Both the position numbers and the translations under genes were made by a program. This document shows, piece by piece, positions 23,311-34,317 of a stretch of 64,000 nucleotides of DNA. A model generated the notes under the pieces. It was not told the DNA's origin and did not search any database. It worked only from the letters and a program-made list of their open reading frames with translations. Each line of letters begins with the position of its first letter. Position 1 is the first letter of the stretch. Source of the DNA: Hemicordylus capensis (Eukaryota; Chordata; Lepidosauria; Squamata; Cordylidae); the NCBI RefSeq assembly GCF_027244095.1, contig NC_069671.1, forward strand, positions 8,561,982 through 8,625,981, read 5' to 3'.

Positions 23311-23731
23311 CTCTGAGGAATGTTAGCGTGAGTAGAAGACATGTTGCAGCACTGGGAAGTCAACTCCTACCTTGATCCTTTATCGACAAAAAAGAACAGC
23401 AAAGCCAACTTTCAGGGCTAATGATAACGCGGGGGGCGGAGAAAAGGAAAACAGCCTCTTCTGATGGAGCCTTGGATGGAGGCAGAATTATAAGCTCAGT
23501 TAAACGAAGCTAATTAAAAAGGTTTGGGTTTGAGGGCTCCCCCCCTCCTCTGCTAGCAAAGTGTTTTGTTTTGGTTTTTCCTCTTGTGAAACTCTTTTAT
23601 TAAGGTTCAAGGGACTGTTTCCTAATAAATAAGGCCCCAAGATAAATGGAGACAGAACAATTAACCAACGTGATGATTCAGCCTCGCCAGCCCTTAAATA
23701 GCTTTGTCTAATCTTTATTCACAATGCCAAC

Positions 23732-23782
<51 letters not shown>

Positions 23783-24091
23783 CGGCGATGGCAAGTTAAT
23801 TTGGTCGTTTAGAGTGCAGGCCTGAGAGCACTTAATGTGAGCTGGGGGTGAATAAAATCCTAAGGACAGCTGGACAGGTTTTGCAGGGACCTCGGGAGGG
23901 ACCCCTGTTCTTTCAGACATGATCCGCCCCTATGGATGGGAACTATGGGGTAAAGACAGGTTAACTCTCTCTGCCCCCAACAGCCCTGAGCACCACCATT
24001 CCCCATGCAAGGCTGCCTGGGGGGAGGGAGGACTCCCTTTCCCAAATCTTATCTCCCTTGCCACACCAATGATATGTGAGTGTCATTTATT
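23311..24091. other. Intergenic stretch with a (TA)n tract
   Basis: 23,735-23,780 is (TA)n. 23,400-23,700 is repeat-free and AT-rich (AACGAAGCTAATTAAAAAGG). No gene is recognised. Confidence 0.5.
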
Positions 24092-25074
24092 AGGCCTGTG
24101 CACAAGCGCAAAACTCGGGATTCGGTCCGATCCAATTGAATCTGACCCAGAAAATGTTGTTTTGGGTGCCTGTGGACATTTCCCAAAGTAGAGGTCAGGA
24201 CTGGGCAAACCTTAGAATATATTTTTAAAGTAACCACAGATACTCTCTGGCCATCTTTGGATGTAACGTGGAACCGCGGTTCCATACCCCACTCCCCTCA
24301 TTCTCTCGTCTGAATTTGGATGTTCAGGAGAGTGACCTAACTGCACTCTTGCTGACTGCAGAGAGGAGGGGGACCAGGCTGCTGGGCTTCCTTCTTTAGT
24401 GATGGACAGCCCCAGCAGCCAATGGCAATTAGGGAGGAGCTTCCTCCTTCAACTCCGGTTGCAGAAGCAGAAAACTACTGTGCCAGCACCGTAATGATGG
24501 CACCGCAGAACTGAAGGTCCTGGCAACTGACCTTCTATAAACTGAAGGTACAAAACACAATTCGGGGAAACCATGAGTCCATTTTTAAATGAAACTGTGG
24601 CTGTCCACATTTGGATGTACAGTTTCTGAACCCGGAGGTCTGTTCACCTCCCATTACGTGTTACATGTGAATGCAGCCGCTGTGTGAACCCAGGAGAAAA
24701 GTTATCTCACACCAGCAAGTCAACAGAGAAACCCAGAAATTGGCTGCTTCTCAGTAAGAAATGGGCTAAAAGGCTTTTAATTTTTTTAAAAATTAAAAGT
24801 ATGTACAGAGTATGAGTATGTACGGGCAGAATATGTACAGGCATGCAGGTAGAGAGCAAAAGATGAGGGTTTTTTCCCCCTTCAGCTGCGATCAGAAAGA
24901 GAGTGAGAGAGGGCATTTGGAGTTCTGGAAAGCTCTGATCTTTTGTGAAAGGGATCAGAGAAGTCCAATCTGAACTGGGCTGGCCAGCTTTTGGTTCAGA
25001 TGCTTTCCAAACCCCACCGATTCCCGTGAAACCGGACATGGTCTGATTTTACGGATCCGATTTTGCACCAACCT
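24092..25074. mobile_element. Dyad-rich element with GTGCAC-type termini (variant 1)
   Basis: The left end AGGCCTGTGCACAAGC and the right end TTTTGCACCAACCT are roughly inverse. The ends carry GATTCGGTCCGATCC and ACGGATCCGATTTTGC dyads. Two other elements in the window (44,691 and 51,823) share this AGG..GTGCAC terminal plan but have different cores. A nonautonomous DNA transposon is the likely identity; the target duplication here is unclear. Confidence 0.55.
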
Positions 25075-25348
25075 ATCATTTGTGTGCCTGTGTTTTGCCA
25101 CTACAACACGTGCCTGTGCATTTGCACACATACTTCATTGCCTAGAGTCACCACCCATTACCTTTAGAAACCTACGAAGATTGGGGGGAAATCCTCAGAG
25201 CTGGGAATTTGACAACATATTGCTGAAGAGGGTATTCATTGGTGAAAACGCTGTAGGAAATAGCAGTGGAGTCTACGGGGGGGGGGCTTTAGCAGGGGGA
25301 GGAGAAATGGGCTTGCGGGATCAGGGTGTGGTTTCAAAGCCCAAACCC

Positions 25349-25600
25349 CTGCTAACTTGGCAAAGAGGCACCTTTTAATGTGGTGGAGAGTAACTGGCCC
25401 TCTCCACCCCAGGCACAGGACCTCCAGTGACTGTTGCTGGTGTCTATCTTGTGTTTCTTTTTTTAGATTGTGAGCCCTTTGGGGACAGGGAGCCTTCGTA
25501 TTTATTTATTATTTCTCTGTGTAAACCGCCCTGAGCCATTTTTGGAAGGGCGGTATAGAAATTGAATAAATAAAATAATAAATAATAATAAAAGGTGCCT
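25349..25600 (+). mobile_element. CR1/L2-type LINE 3' tail
   Basis: Starting at TGCTAACTTGGCAAAGAGGC, it reads through AGATTGTGAGCCCTTTGGGG and ends GGGCGGTATAGAAATTGAAT plus (AATAAT)n. This recurring 250-bp tail has no coding content. Confidence 0.85.
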
Positions 25601-26649
25601 GCATCACTCACTGGGCTTCTCTCATTCTTGTCCATCACTTTTTACATCATCTAACAAAATAAAATGAGGCTGGTCTCATGGGCAGCCTAAACCCAAGTTA
25701 GGGAAACCCAACCTGGGTTAAAGTGTGCATGAGAACCACTGGGATTGGGCCCGAGCTCAGCGGGGCAGCGTCGCCTAGCCCAGCTTTTAGCCAAAGTTAA
25801 GGGAGCGAGCGCCCTCAACCCGGGCTACCTGCTCATGTGCAAGCTCAGCCTGCTTCCAGCTCAACCACACACAGAGACAAATGCCTAGAGTGTCATCTCC
25901 TGGGGGAATCCCCGAATGCACTGTGCTTGGCACAAGGTGCATTGTGGGATACCTGGAGGCCAGGATGCATCATCCTGGCTCTCCAACTAGGGACCGTGTG
26001 GGAGCGTGGACAGTGCTCCCACCATTTTGTCAATCATCTGGGGGGAAAGGTGAATGAAGCAGAGCCGCCCCCGCCTACCACCCCCCTTCCCCCCACCCCG
26101 CCTGCCAGTGTTTGGTCGTGTGAATGACCTCAGTGCCTGCATGCCTTTGATTTTTGAAGTGCACAGATCTTTTTAGAACTGCACATTCTGGGGGTCGGGG
26201 GGGGGCGCCCTGCAGGTTTTGTGTCTGGCTGCACATTCAGGAAATGCCCCACTGAGTACAAAGATCTCTGTGCAACAGCTGCTGAACAGGTGACCGGTGC
26301 TGGGTTAGCAGGGCCAGAGGGCCAAGTACGTGGGCCAAGTACGTTCCGAAAGAGGGAGGATTTGAATCCTAGGAGTGGAAACTCCTAGAAGTACGCTGCC
26401 TGTTAGGACGTGGAATCAATCCAGTGAAATTTGCCTCTTTCCAGCCCAAGTCGTTCTCTCTGCATTCTGCCTCGTCAAAATCTGCTTACCAATCTGAGCG
26501 GTTGAGCCTGATCAATACTACTCCCTGGTTCTAATGGCATTCATAAATCAGCAGCTATATAAATTGCTGAAACGCGGGCGAGGCGAAATCCCGGCGCCAT
26601 TAATCTTGCCGGCTTGATCATTTGGGTTCTGTGCACAGGTAAAGCTGAA
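25601..26649. other. Intergenic stretch, partly repeat-free
   Basis: 25,660-26,330 is unassigned and GC-rich in parts. 26,430-26,640 (ATTCATAAATCAGCAGCTAT and GGCGCCATTAATCTTGCC) looks like conserved noncoding DNA. No coding exon was recognised. Confidence 0.4.
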
Positions 26650-26965
26650 GGAGAACTCGCTGGTCTTGTGGTAGCAAGCATGACTTGTCCCCTTTGCTAA
26701 GCAGAATCTGCCCTGGTTTGCATTTGAATGGGAGACTACATCCATGAGCACTGTAAGATATTCCCCTCAGGGGATTCAGCCATTCTGGGAAGAGCATCTG
26801 CATGCTTCCATGCAGACGGTTCCATGTTCCCTCCCTGGCATCTCCAAGATAGGGCTGAGAGAGACTCGTCAAGTCTCATGGAACCTTGGAGAAGCTGCTG
26901 CCAGTCTGTGCAGACAATGCTAGACCAATGGTCTGACTCAGTATAAGGCAGCTTCCTATTCATTT
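26650..26965 (+). mobile_element. 5S-head SINE
   Basis: Head CGCTGGTCTTGTGGTAGCAA, then GCTAAGCAGAATCTGCCC. The body contains CATGGAACCTTGGAGAAGCT and ends GTATAAGGCAGCTTCC. Confidence 0.87.
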
Positions 26966-27057
26966 CAATGAAATGGAATACCCCTTCTGTGAGCACCACG
27001 GTGGATGCCTCTCTCTATATATCTACATATCTTCTCTCTACATATATAACCTATATA

Positions 27058-27215
27058 TAGTGGTGAGAGTGTTGAATTTTCATTTTCAGCCATGAAATTC
27101 ACTGGGTGACTCTGGGCCAGTCATTTCTCTCTCAGCCTAACCTACCTCACAGGGTTGTTGTGAGGCTAAACATCACCATGTACACCACTCTGGGATCTTT
27201 GGAGGGAGAACAGGA
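27058..27215 (+). mobile_element. tRNA-derived SINE with LINE-like tail, partial
   Basis: TAGTGGTGAGAGTGTTGAAT, then GGGTGACTCTGGGCCAGTCA and ACCACTCTGGGATCTTTGGA, correspond to the family at 20,266. Part of the box B region is deleted. Confidence 0.75.
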
Positions 27216-27224
27216 AATGCCATA

Positions 27225-27402
27225 TTTACCCGAATAGAAGACCACTCTGAATTTAAGATGACCCCCTTTAAAAATACAAGTTAAATACAGGTTATGCTGT
27301 ATTGACCTAAAGGGAAGAGGACTGAATTTAAGATGAGCCCCTGATTTCGAATTGAGGAACTTGGGGGGGGGATGTAGTCTTGGATTCAGGTAAATACAGT
27401 AA
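27225..27402. mobile_element. MITE with ATTTACC(C/T)GAAT termini
   Basis: The left end ATTTACCCGAATAGAAGACC and the right end GGATTCAGGTAAATA are inverse, with TTTAAGATGA words inside. The family, flanked by TA, is consistent with a Tc1/mariner-type nonautonomous element. A second copy follows at 27,475. Confidence 0.6.
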
Positions 27403-27474
27403 ATGGGAAGGAAGGAAGGAAGGATCCCTTGGGGTTCAAATCCTTTTATGTTTCAGCTAGGAGCACTAATATGC

Positions 27475-27900
27475 TGTATTTACCTGAATTCAAGTTATTT
27501 TATGTTAGAAATTTGGGGGTCATCTCAACTGTAGGTTCCTCTTTCTTTGGGGTAAATAGTGTAACCTATATTTAAACCAGCCACCAGGCAGAGCAGGAAA
27601 TGACTTACCTAGCAAGCATCAGGTTGCTGGTTTGAATCCCCGCTGGTATGTTTCCCAGACTATGGGAAGCACCTATATCAGGCAGCAGTGATATAGGAAG
27701 ATGCTGAAAGGCATCATCTCATACTGTGCGGGAGGAGGCAATGGTAAACCCCTCCTGTATTCTACCAAAGAAAAACCACAGGACTCTGTGGTCGCCAGGA
27801 GTCGACACCAACTCGAGGGCACATTTTACCTTTACCTTATATTTAACCCATATCTTTAAAGGGAGTCGTCTTAAATTGAGGGTCGTCTTCTATTTTGGCA
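27475..27900. mobile_element. Second ATTTACC-type MITE, split by a Sauria SINE
   Basis: CTGTATTTACCTGAATTCAA begins the element. It is interrupted at 27,567 and resumes at 27,847 with AACCCATATC and GGTCGTCTTCTATTTTGGC. The two halves are rejoined by removing the SINE and one 9-bp duplicate. Confidence 0.65.
27576..27837 (+). mobile_element. Sauria SINE with perfect 9-bp target duplication
   Basis: TATATTTAA occurs at 27,567-27,575 and 27,838-27,846. Between them lies a full-length copy with head AGCAGGAAATGACTTACC, box B GGTTTGAATCCCC, and tail GGCACATTTTACCTTTACC. The intact duplication suggests a young insertion. Confidence 0.93.
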
Positions 27901-28714
27901 AATTTTTGTTCTCCTTGCATAATTGTACTGTGCGGGACAATGTTCAGTCCTTCTCCATTTAAACAAAAAATGCAGCTTGTCCCTTCTGTGTTCTTCCAAT
28001 CTTTTTCTTCTTTTGCCGCCGCTGAGCAAGAGGGAAAGCAAAAACACCTACATTAGTATGCTAAGCCTTCTGATGGGTCACATTTGTAACAGCTCTCCCC
28101 TTATAATCATGTATTTGAGAAGTCTCGTGTTGCCCAGTGTCACGCCAAATTTACAGCTGCAATTTTATTTTATTTTTGTAACATGGGGAGAAACAAGTTT
28201 CAATCTGTCATGCATTCTTTAGCTTGACCTTTACCTTCCATCGGTGAACATGGCGGGCGAAATGATCTCGGTTGAGAATTTGTCGTGAGCAGTAACATCT
28301 GTAGCAAAAGGCAAAACCAATCCCTCATCAAGCACATGGCAGCAAGTGCCAAAGGTTAAGGGAATCTGTTACAAGCTCTTCGGAAGGCGCACATGTCTGG
28401 CACACTGAGCTTGCAAACCAGCTTCAAGAAAACATGGAGGGTATTATTTCCTGGACATGTTTCCCGGATTAGTGTTGTTGAGAAGCTTGTGGTGGCCGTG
28501 TTGGCCCCGGGGTGGTAAGAAGTATCCAAGTAGGTCAGTGGATATCTTGTGTGGTTGCAGCTTAGGGTTGGATAAAACTCTGCAAGCTTGCAGGTCGAAC
28601 AGGATTCTTCCGAGTGAGGCGGGACATGGAAGTGTCAAGCTTCCACAGAGATCCGGCTACAGACAGTTGGATTGTGGGATTTAGGGGACTTGATTATCAG
28701 TCCAAGTGGACCAG
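27901..28714. other. Repeat-poor stretch, possible conserved noncoding DNA
   Basis: 28,220-28,440 (AACATGGCGGGCGAAATGAT through GCACACTGAGCTTGC) has no recognised repeat and no convincing exon. Confidence 0.4.
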
Positions 28715-28785
28715 AAGAGCTGCCAGTCAGTGTTGACAGTCCTGAGCATGATGGACCAATTGTCTGACTCAGTATAAGGAATCTT
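28715..28785 (+). mobile_element. SINE 3' body scrap
   Basis: GAGCTGCCAGTCAGTGTTGA through CTGACTCAGTATAAGG is the shared SINE body without a head. Confidence 0.7.
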
Positions 28786-28807
28786 ATGGAAATCAGGAGC
28801 ATCAGTG

Positions 28808-29018
28808 AACTAACATCCCTTTATTTACCAGCGGGAGAATAACTGGCCCGGTCCACCCCCAGCACAGTACCTCCAGTGACTGTCGCTGGTGTCTGTCTGA
28901 TGTTTCTTTTTAGATTATGAGCCCTTTGGGGACAGGGAGCCATCTTATTTATTTGTTATTACTCTGAGCCATTTTTGGAAGGGCGGTATAGAAATCGAAT
29001 GAATGAATGAATGAATCT
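28808..29018 (+). mobile_element. CR1/L2-type LINE 3' tail
   Basis: CCCTTTATTTACCAGCGGGA through GGGCGGTATAGAAATCG, ending in (AATG)n. Same tail family as 25,349. Confidence 0.85.
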
Positions 29019-29108
29019 TGTTTGAACGCAGACAGCACCAAGTTGATAGTCATCTGAATAAAGAGCTGGGAAAGACTCATCGGAAACCCTGAAGACTGCT
29101 GCCAGCTA

Positions 29109-29330
29109 GTGGCATAGTGGGGAAATGCTTGACAAACAAGCAGAAGGTTGCCGGTTTGAATAACCGCTGGTACTATATTGGGCAGCAGCGATCTAGGAAG
29201 ATGCTGAAAGGCATTATCTCATACTGTGCCGGAGGAGGCAATGGTCAACCCCTCCTGTATTCTACCCAAGAAAACCACAGGGCTCTGTGGGCACCAGGAG
29301 TCAAAATCGACTTAACAGCACACTTTACTT
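29109..29330 (+). mobile_element. Sauria SINE
   Basis: GTGGCATAGTGGGGAAATGC head, TTGAATAACCGCTGG box B (mutated), GGAGGAGGCAATGGTCAACC body, and tail CGACTTAACAGCACACTT. Confidence 0.87.
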
Positions 29331-29337
29331 AAAGCAT

Positions 29338-29560
29338 AAGAACATAAGAACTGCTGGATCAGGCCCAAGGCCTATCTAGTCTAGCATCCTGTTTCACACA
29401 GTGGCCCACCAGATGCCTCTGAGGAGCCCACAGGCAAGAGGTGAGGGCATGCCCTCTCTCCTGCTGTTGCTCCCCTGCAACTGGGATTGAGAGGCATCCA
29501 GCTTCTGAGGTTGGAGGTGGCCTATAGCCACCAGACTAGTAGCCACTGATAGACCTGACT
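29338..29560 (-). mobile_element. Interspersed repeat ending AACATAAGAAC, reversed
   Basis: AACATAAGAACTGCTGGATC, AGGCCTATCTAGTCTAGCAT and CACAGTGGCCCACCAGATG are known from many squamate genomes. Its 3' end parallels the SINE tail (CTAGATGGACCA..GGTCTGACTCAG), suggesting a shared LINE-derived 3' module. Confidence 0.65.
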
Positions 29561-30389
29561 TCCATGAAGGTAGGACAGCGTGAGCTAGGCAGGCCAAGGG
29601 TTTGGCACTGGAGAAGGCCGCTACCTACATTGTCACCTGCAAGCTGAAAGCAAGGCCATTTCAAAAGCAAAAGCTGGCTTCGCTTTCAGAAGCATTTTCT
29701 CTGCTGCTTTAATTCCCATCATTATCAGAAGTGGTACACCTGCACGCAACCCTGTTTTTAAAAAACCGAAACGCCGCCAGGAATCGATTGGGCTGTTACC
29801 GTTTCAAGCCATTTCTTTTATCATCCCCTTCGCGGCATGCAGTCTTAACTTCCCCGCAAAGCGGCGTCAATCAATAATCAGAAATGCTTTATAAAAGCAG
29901 GGCTGTACCAGGAAAGTGACAAAATGGTGCTGAGGCGGTTTTTTAAAGCTATTCTGTGTCCAAGTGATTGTCAAGCGATTAAAAAAACAGTATTTTTTTT
30001 CCTCTCTCCCCCCGCAAATAAAAATAAAACCATCTCAAAGACAAATGGGTAGAGAGACAGCTGTAAGAGGAAATCACAGGCGGCAGTAATCTAGGACAGC
30101 ACCTTGAAAGGTTAGCGTTTCTGGTGTGGCAGGGTGCGCAGAAGGTAGCGGGGACTGATTAGTAGATCAATACCCAGGAAGTACTCACTGTAGAGGATCG
30201 GGACCCAAGAGATGGTTTAGATCTGCCTGTTCTGGATGGGGTTACACTTCGGATTCCTGGATCCTAAACTCTCCTGGATCCTAAACATTCCCTGGTTTAT
30301 TAGGTTGAGGCCATGGCCAGGAGCGCTTTTTATCCGCTTCGGCTGATACGCCAGATACGTCCATTTCTGGAGACAAACGACCTTAAAAC
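29561..30389. other. Repeat-poor stretch, possible conserved noncoding DNA
   Basis: 29,680-30,140 carries no recognised repeat and has an even composition (CGCCGCCAGGAATCGATTGG, GCGGCGTCAATCAATAATCA). No exon is recognised. Confidence 0.4.
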
Positions 30390-30545
30390 AGGAGTAGCCA
30401 GAGGTTGCCGGTTCGAATCCCCACTGGGATGTTTCCCAGACTGTTTTTTGAATCCCCGCTGGGATGTTTCGAATCCCCGCTGGGATGTTTCCCAGACTAT
30501 GGGAAACACCATATATCAGGCAGCAGCAATATAGGAAGATGCTGG
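30390..30545 (+). mobile_element. Sauria SINE with triplicated box B region
   Basis: The segment around TTCGAATCCCC(A/G)CTGGGATGTTTC occurs three times (about 30,412, 30,447 and 30,468), the middle one starting at GAATCCCC. The 3' half is cut after GGAAGATGCTGG. Confidence 0.85.
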
Positions 30546-30895
30546 TACCTTTCTCACTGGTTTTGTAATGATCCATTTGACATCTGAAGGTGAAGGTGAA
30601 GAAGAGCCATTCAAGGACAAGAGGGAAGACAAAGTTTCTGTCTCTTTTTTTCCTTTTCTTTCAAGAACAAGGTGACCATCTTGCAGGCTGTGACAACATC
30701 AAGCCCTGAAAGTCCATCCATCCAAATACAGAATTTCTGGAACAAATTGAAAACCTGTTGGAGCACTCAAGTGTGTGGCAGAAGGGTGAGCTTAAATCCC
30801 TTCTCGCCGATCACTTTCTCCCATCTCTTTTTGTCTGGTTCCGTTGTAGCAGGCAAGGTGACCCTGTGTGTGGCTCTCTGAAACTCGTACTGTGA
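30546..30895. other. Intergenic stretch, nothing recognised
   Basis: A pyrimidine-rich tract lies at 30,637-30,662. No exon or repeat family was identified. Confidence 0.35.
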
Positions 30896-30899
30896 GTTC

Positions 30900-31240
30900 C
30901 CCATAGGAACATAGGAAGCTGCCATAGACCGAGTCTGACCCTTGGTCCATCTAGCTCATATTGTCTACACTACAGCACAGTTTCTCAACCACCGGTCCCT
31001 GGACCGCTACCGGTCCGCATAGGGTTGAGTGCCGGTCCCTGGCTGGGAGTCAACCCCCCACCCCCAGGTGGGCGGGGCTTCCAGGGAGGCCTCCGTGTAT
31101 ATTGTGCATATTATTTGCATAATCCCCCGAGGGGAATATCTCACAACGCTCACAAATGGCTCCCATCCAAATGTAAACCAGGGCAGACCCTGCTTAGCAA
31201 AGGGGACAAGACATGCATGCTACCACAAGACTCTCTTCCC
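30900..31240 (-). mobile_element. 5S-head SINE, reversed, interrupted by hAT-A
   Basis: The 3' part (GGAACATAGGAAGCTGCC to GTCTACACTACAG) lies at 30,903-30,977, and the head part (GGGGAATATCTCAC to CTACCACAAGACTC) at 31,130-31,233. A truncated hAT-A copy lies between them. Confidence 0.8.
30978..31121 (+). mobile_element. Truncated hAT-A left arm (third copy)
   Basis: CAGTTTCTCAACCACCGGTC through GCTGGGAGTCAACCCCC matches 38,858-38,940. The remainder is cut short and carries no octamer array. Confidence 0.8.
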
Positions 31241-31287
31241 GTTCAGTGGGGCACAGATGTGTGCCAGTAGTGACACCAGGCCCTATT

Positions 31288-31700
31288 TTATTTCTTACAT
31301 TTCTATACCACCCCATACAAAGAAGTTCCTGGGCGGTATACAACCTTTTAAAAAGACCTTAAAACATTGACACAATTAAAACAATTTAAAAATACAGATA
31401 AAAACACTAGAACCTGAAACTTTAAAACGATAAACTAAAAGCCTGACCAAACAGGTATGTTTTCAGGTCCTTCGTAAAAACATTCAGAGAAGGGGAAACT
31501 CTAATTTCATTAGGGAGTGGAGTGCGTTCCAGATTCCTGGGACCACTGTAGAAAAGGCCTGGTTTCGAGTTGCCACCAGCCAAGCCGGTGGTAACCACAA
31601 CCGCACCTCCCAAGATGATCTTAATCATTGGTGGGGTTGATGAAGAAGAAGGTGTTCTCTTAAATACCTTGAACCCAAGGCATTTAAGTCCCAAGTCATT
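31288..31700 (-). mobile_element. CR1/L2-type LINE 3' fragment
   Basis: TTCTATACCACCCCATACAA (reversed terminus), then AAAACAGGTATGTTTTCAGG and GCCGGTGGTAACCACAACCG. It corresponds to the 3' region of the LINE at 19,505. Confidence 0.75.
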
Positions 31701-31799
31701 TCAATGCACAGAGCTTCTTGGCTTGATTGTTGTGACTGAATAGAAAGCTAGTTTCCTTCCATGCTATGGAGCCTTCACAGAGTGGTATTATCAGGGCCT

Positions 31800-32169
31800 A
31801 AGCATGAGAAGGTGGTAGAAAGCGTGAATCGTCCCCTTTGCTAAGCAGGGTCTGCCCTGGTTTGCATTTGAATGAGAGACTACATGTGTAAGATATTCCC
31901 CTTAGGGGATGGAGCTGCTCTGGGAAGAGCATCTAGGTTCCAAGTTCCCTCCCTGACAACATCTCCAAGATAGGGCTGAGAGAGATTCCTGCCTGCAACC
32001 TTAGAGAAGCCACTGCCAGTCTGGGTAGACAATACTGAGTTCGGTGGACCAACGGTCTAACTCATTATATGGCAGCCTCCTATGTTCCTATGCCGCTGCC
32101 AGTCAGGGTAGACAATACTGAGCTAGATGGACCAAGGGTCTGACTCAGTATAGGGCAGCTTCCTATGTT
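31800..32169 (+). mobile_element. 5S-head SINE with duplicated 3' end
   Basis: Head GGTGGTAGAAAGCGTGAATC, then GCTAAGCAGGGTCTGCCC. The body ends at 32,085, and about 75 bp of 3' body (CCGCTGCCAGTCAGGGTAGA onward) is repeated directly after it. Confidence 0.83.
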
Positions 32170-32744
32170 CAATAAACAAGAGACAGCATCACTGCTTAAG
32201 GGGCAGCTGAGTTACGCACTCAACAGGGAAAATAGGTCTATATTATTTCCAACCTCTTGCATTACGATGAAACGAATCTCCTTTTTCTAAAGGAGTGCCC
32301 TTTGTCATTCATTGAAGAAACAATTATTCTTAGAGATGGCTCCCACCTCCTCCATCTTCCGCAAGTAAGAGTGTTTGCTTATTTTCTGCCAGAGAGTGGA
32401 CAGTTGAGATAATGGGGCCGTGGTGAGTGTGAGAATATTCAGCTGTTTCCATCCTGCTCTGATCCCTGAAGCCTCACTATTATATTATGGGATAGCTGGC
32501 TAGCGCGACAGCATTTTCTATGTAAATACGGGATTACTGCCTGTAAACACAGATAAGGAAGGGAGATTTGTGTCGGTAAGAAAATTGATTAGCTGCCTGC
32601 CTCCCTGTTCTAAAATAATCTAACCAAGGGCCAAGTTAATCCCATCCTGCAACAGTGGAAATTATGAAGAGCGATTGCCGCTAGATTGCCCCAAGTCTTT
32701 CATTTGCATATATGTGCATACAGGTTGTCTCATTAATTTAAATG
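32170..32744. other. Repeat-free island, possible conserved noncoding DNA
   Basis: About 500 bp with no recognised repeat and many developmental-enhancer-like words (TAAATACGGGATTAC, AAAATTGATTAGCTGCC, AAGTTAATCCC). It is a candidate for cross-species comparison. Confidence 0.45.
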
Positions 32745-32850
32745 GAAGCAGCACATCTATGCACATAAGGGAACATGTATAAAGGCACATGAATGGAAAG
32801 TATATGGAAATCTATGTACAAGGAGCATGCATGGAGGTATTGGTGCGCAA
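32745..32850 (+). repeat. Diverged start of the 30-bp minisatellite
   Basis: Words such as ATCTATGCACATAAGGGAAC and AGGAGCATGCATGGAGG echo the unit at 33,655-34,262, but the spacing is irregular. Confidence 0.6.
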
Positions 32851-32884
32851 AGGAAGTGTGTGCAGCTCTTCTTTGGGGTAGCAC

Positions 32885-33650
32885 AACTTCAGCCCTCCTG
32901 CAGATGTGAGCCTACAACTCCCATAATCCCTGGCTATTGGCCACTGTAGCTGGGGATTATGGGAGCTGTAGCCCACAAACAGCTGGAGGCAGGGGCATAG
33001 CTACTATTGGGCAAGTGGAGACAGTTGTCTTGGAGCCTGCTGCCTCGAGTCCCCCTCGAGACATGTCACATGACTCCCCATTGCCCAGCCCAGTATTTCT
33101 TTTAAAACTATTTTGCATTTTTGTTGGTGCATGACCGAGGGATGGCTGCAGGGGATGAGCCAGGAGAGAAGTAGTCCTTCTTCCTTCACCCCCTGGCAGC
33201 GGCGACCTCACTGCTGAACTTGTAGAAGAAGACAACAGTGTGCTGAATTTGACTGTTGAAGGCGAGAAGGAAATGAGTGAGTTTTAATTACATCCATCTA
33301 GCTCATGATATCTTAGCATCTATCTAGCTAAGCAGCATGAATACTCTTACCTCTAGTGTTTCTAATGTGTTCTAGGCATTAAAGGTAGCACAAATATATA
33401 GTATTAAATGTATATCGCTATATATTGTGAAGTGTGCGTGTGTGCATTCAGTGAAATGTATTTCCAGGCAGCATACTTATTTTGAAATATCAGACTTAAA
33501 TCCTTGGGGGCCTGGGGCAGAGACCCAGGACTGGAAGGAGAGGAAAGCAGTGGGGAGGGGGGCATTTTAAAATCTTGTCTCTGGCCCCACTCCAACCTTG
33601 CTATGCCCCTGGCTGGAGGGCCAAAATTGTTTAGCCCTTGTTAAGTAACA
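32885..33650. mobile_element. Foldback MITE split by a hAT-B insertion
   Basis: ACTTCAGCCCTCCTGCAGAT begins the element. Its inverse arm, with GGGAGCTGTAGCCCACAAA and AGCTGGAGG, is followed after the insertion by GCTGGAGGGCCAAAATTG, completing the inverted end. Confidence 0.8.
32990..33611. mobile_element. hAT-B element, 622 bp, with perfect 8-bp target duplication
   Basis: The termini CAGGGGCATAGCTACTATTG and, reversed from the right end, CAGGGGCATAGCAAGGTTGG are inverted repeats. GCTGGAGG occurs immediately before (32,982-32,989) and after (33,612-33,619). An 8-bp duplication with CAG..CTG termini is diagnostic of hAT transposons. There is no transposase frame, so it is nonautonomous. Confidence 0.93.
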
Positions 33651-33654
33651 TATA

Positions 33655-34262
33655 AGGAGATTGATGCCCCTAAAAGAACGTGCACAGAGATCTATGCACC
33701 TAAAGAAAAATGCATGCAGCAATATGTGTTTCAAAGAATGTACATAGAGATTGATGCACCTAAAGGGGTTATCTGTGGGAATCTGTGCCTAAAGGAGCAT
33801 GTATCGGAACCTATGAGCTTAAAAGAACATACATGGAGATCTGTGCACCTAAAGGAACATGCACAGAGATCTATGCACCTAAATGTGCATGCATGGAGAT
33901 CTATGCACCCAAAGAGGTTATGTGTAGGAATCTATGTGCCTAAATGAGCATGCATGGGAATCTGTGTTCCTAAAGGAACATGTACAAAGATCTTAGCACC
34001 TAATGGAACATGCACAGAGATCTATGTGCCTAAAGGAACGTGCCCAGAGCTCTGTGCGCCTAATGGAATATGCATGGAGATCTGTGCACCTAAAGGAGCA
34101 TGCAAAGAGATCTATGCGCCTAAAGGAACATGCACAAAGTTTGATGTGCCTAAAGGTGCATGCATGGAAATCAATGCGCCTAAAGGGGTTTTGTGTGGGA
34201 ATCTATGTGCCTAAAGGTGTACGCATGGGAAGCCATACGTATAAAGGTGCATGCATGGAGTT
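33655..34262 (+). repeat. 30-bp minisatellite
   Basis: The unit is about 30 bp, for example CATGGAGATCTATGCACCTA then AAGGAACATG, repeated about 20 times with substitutions. Because 30 is a multiple of three, it yields 10-residue periodic open frames that are not genes. It resumes at 34,557-34,680 after a LINE-tail insertion. Confidence 0.92.
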
Positions 34263-34267
34263 TTATG

Positions 34268-34269
34268 GG

Positions 34270-34317
<48 letters not shown>

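Noticed and set aside
33714-34275. Periodic 10-residue repeat frames (for example with LKEHAQRSMHLK)
   Set aside because: They come from the 30-bp minisatellite; the inverted copy at 37.9 kb gives similar frames on the other strand.
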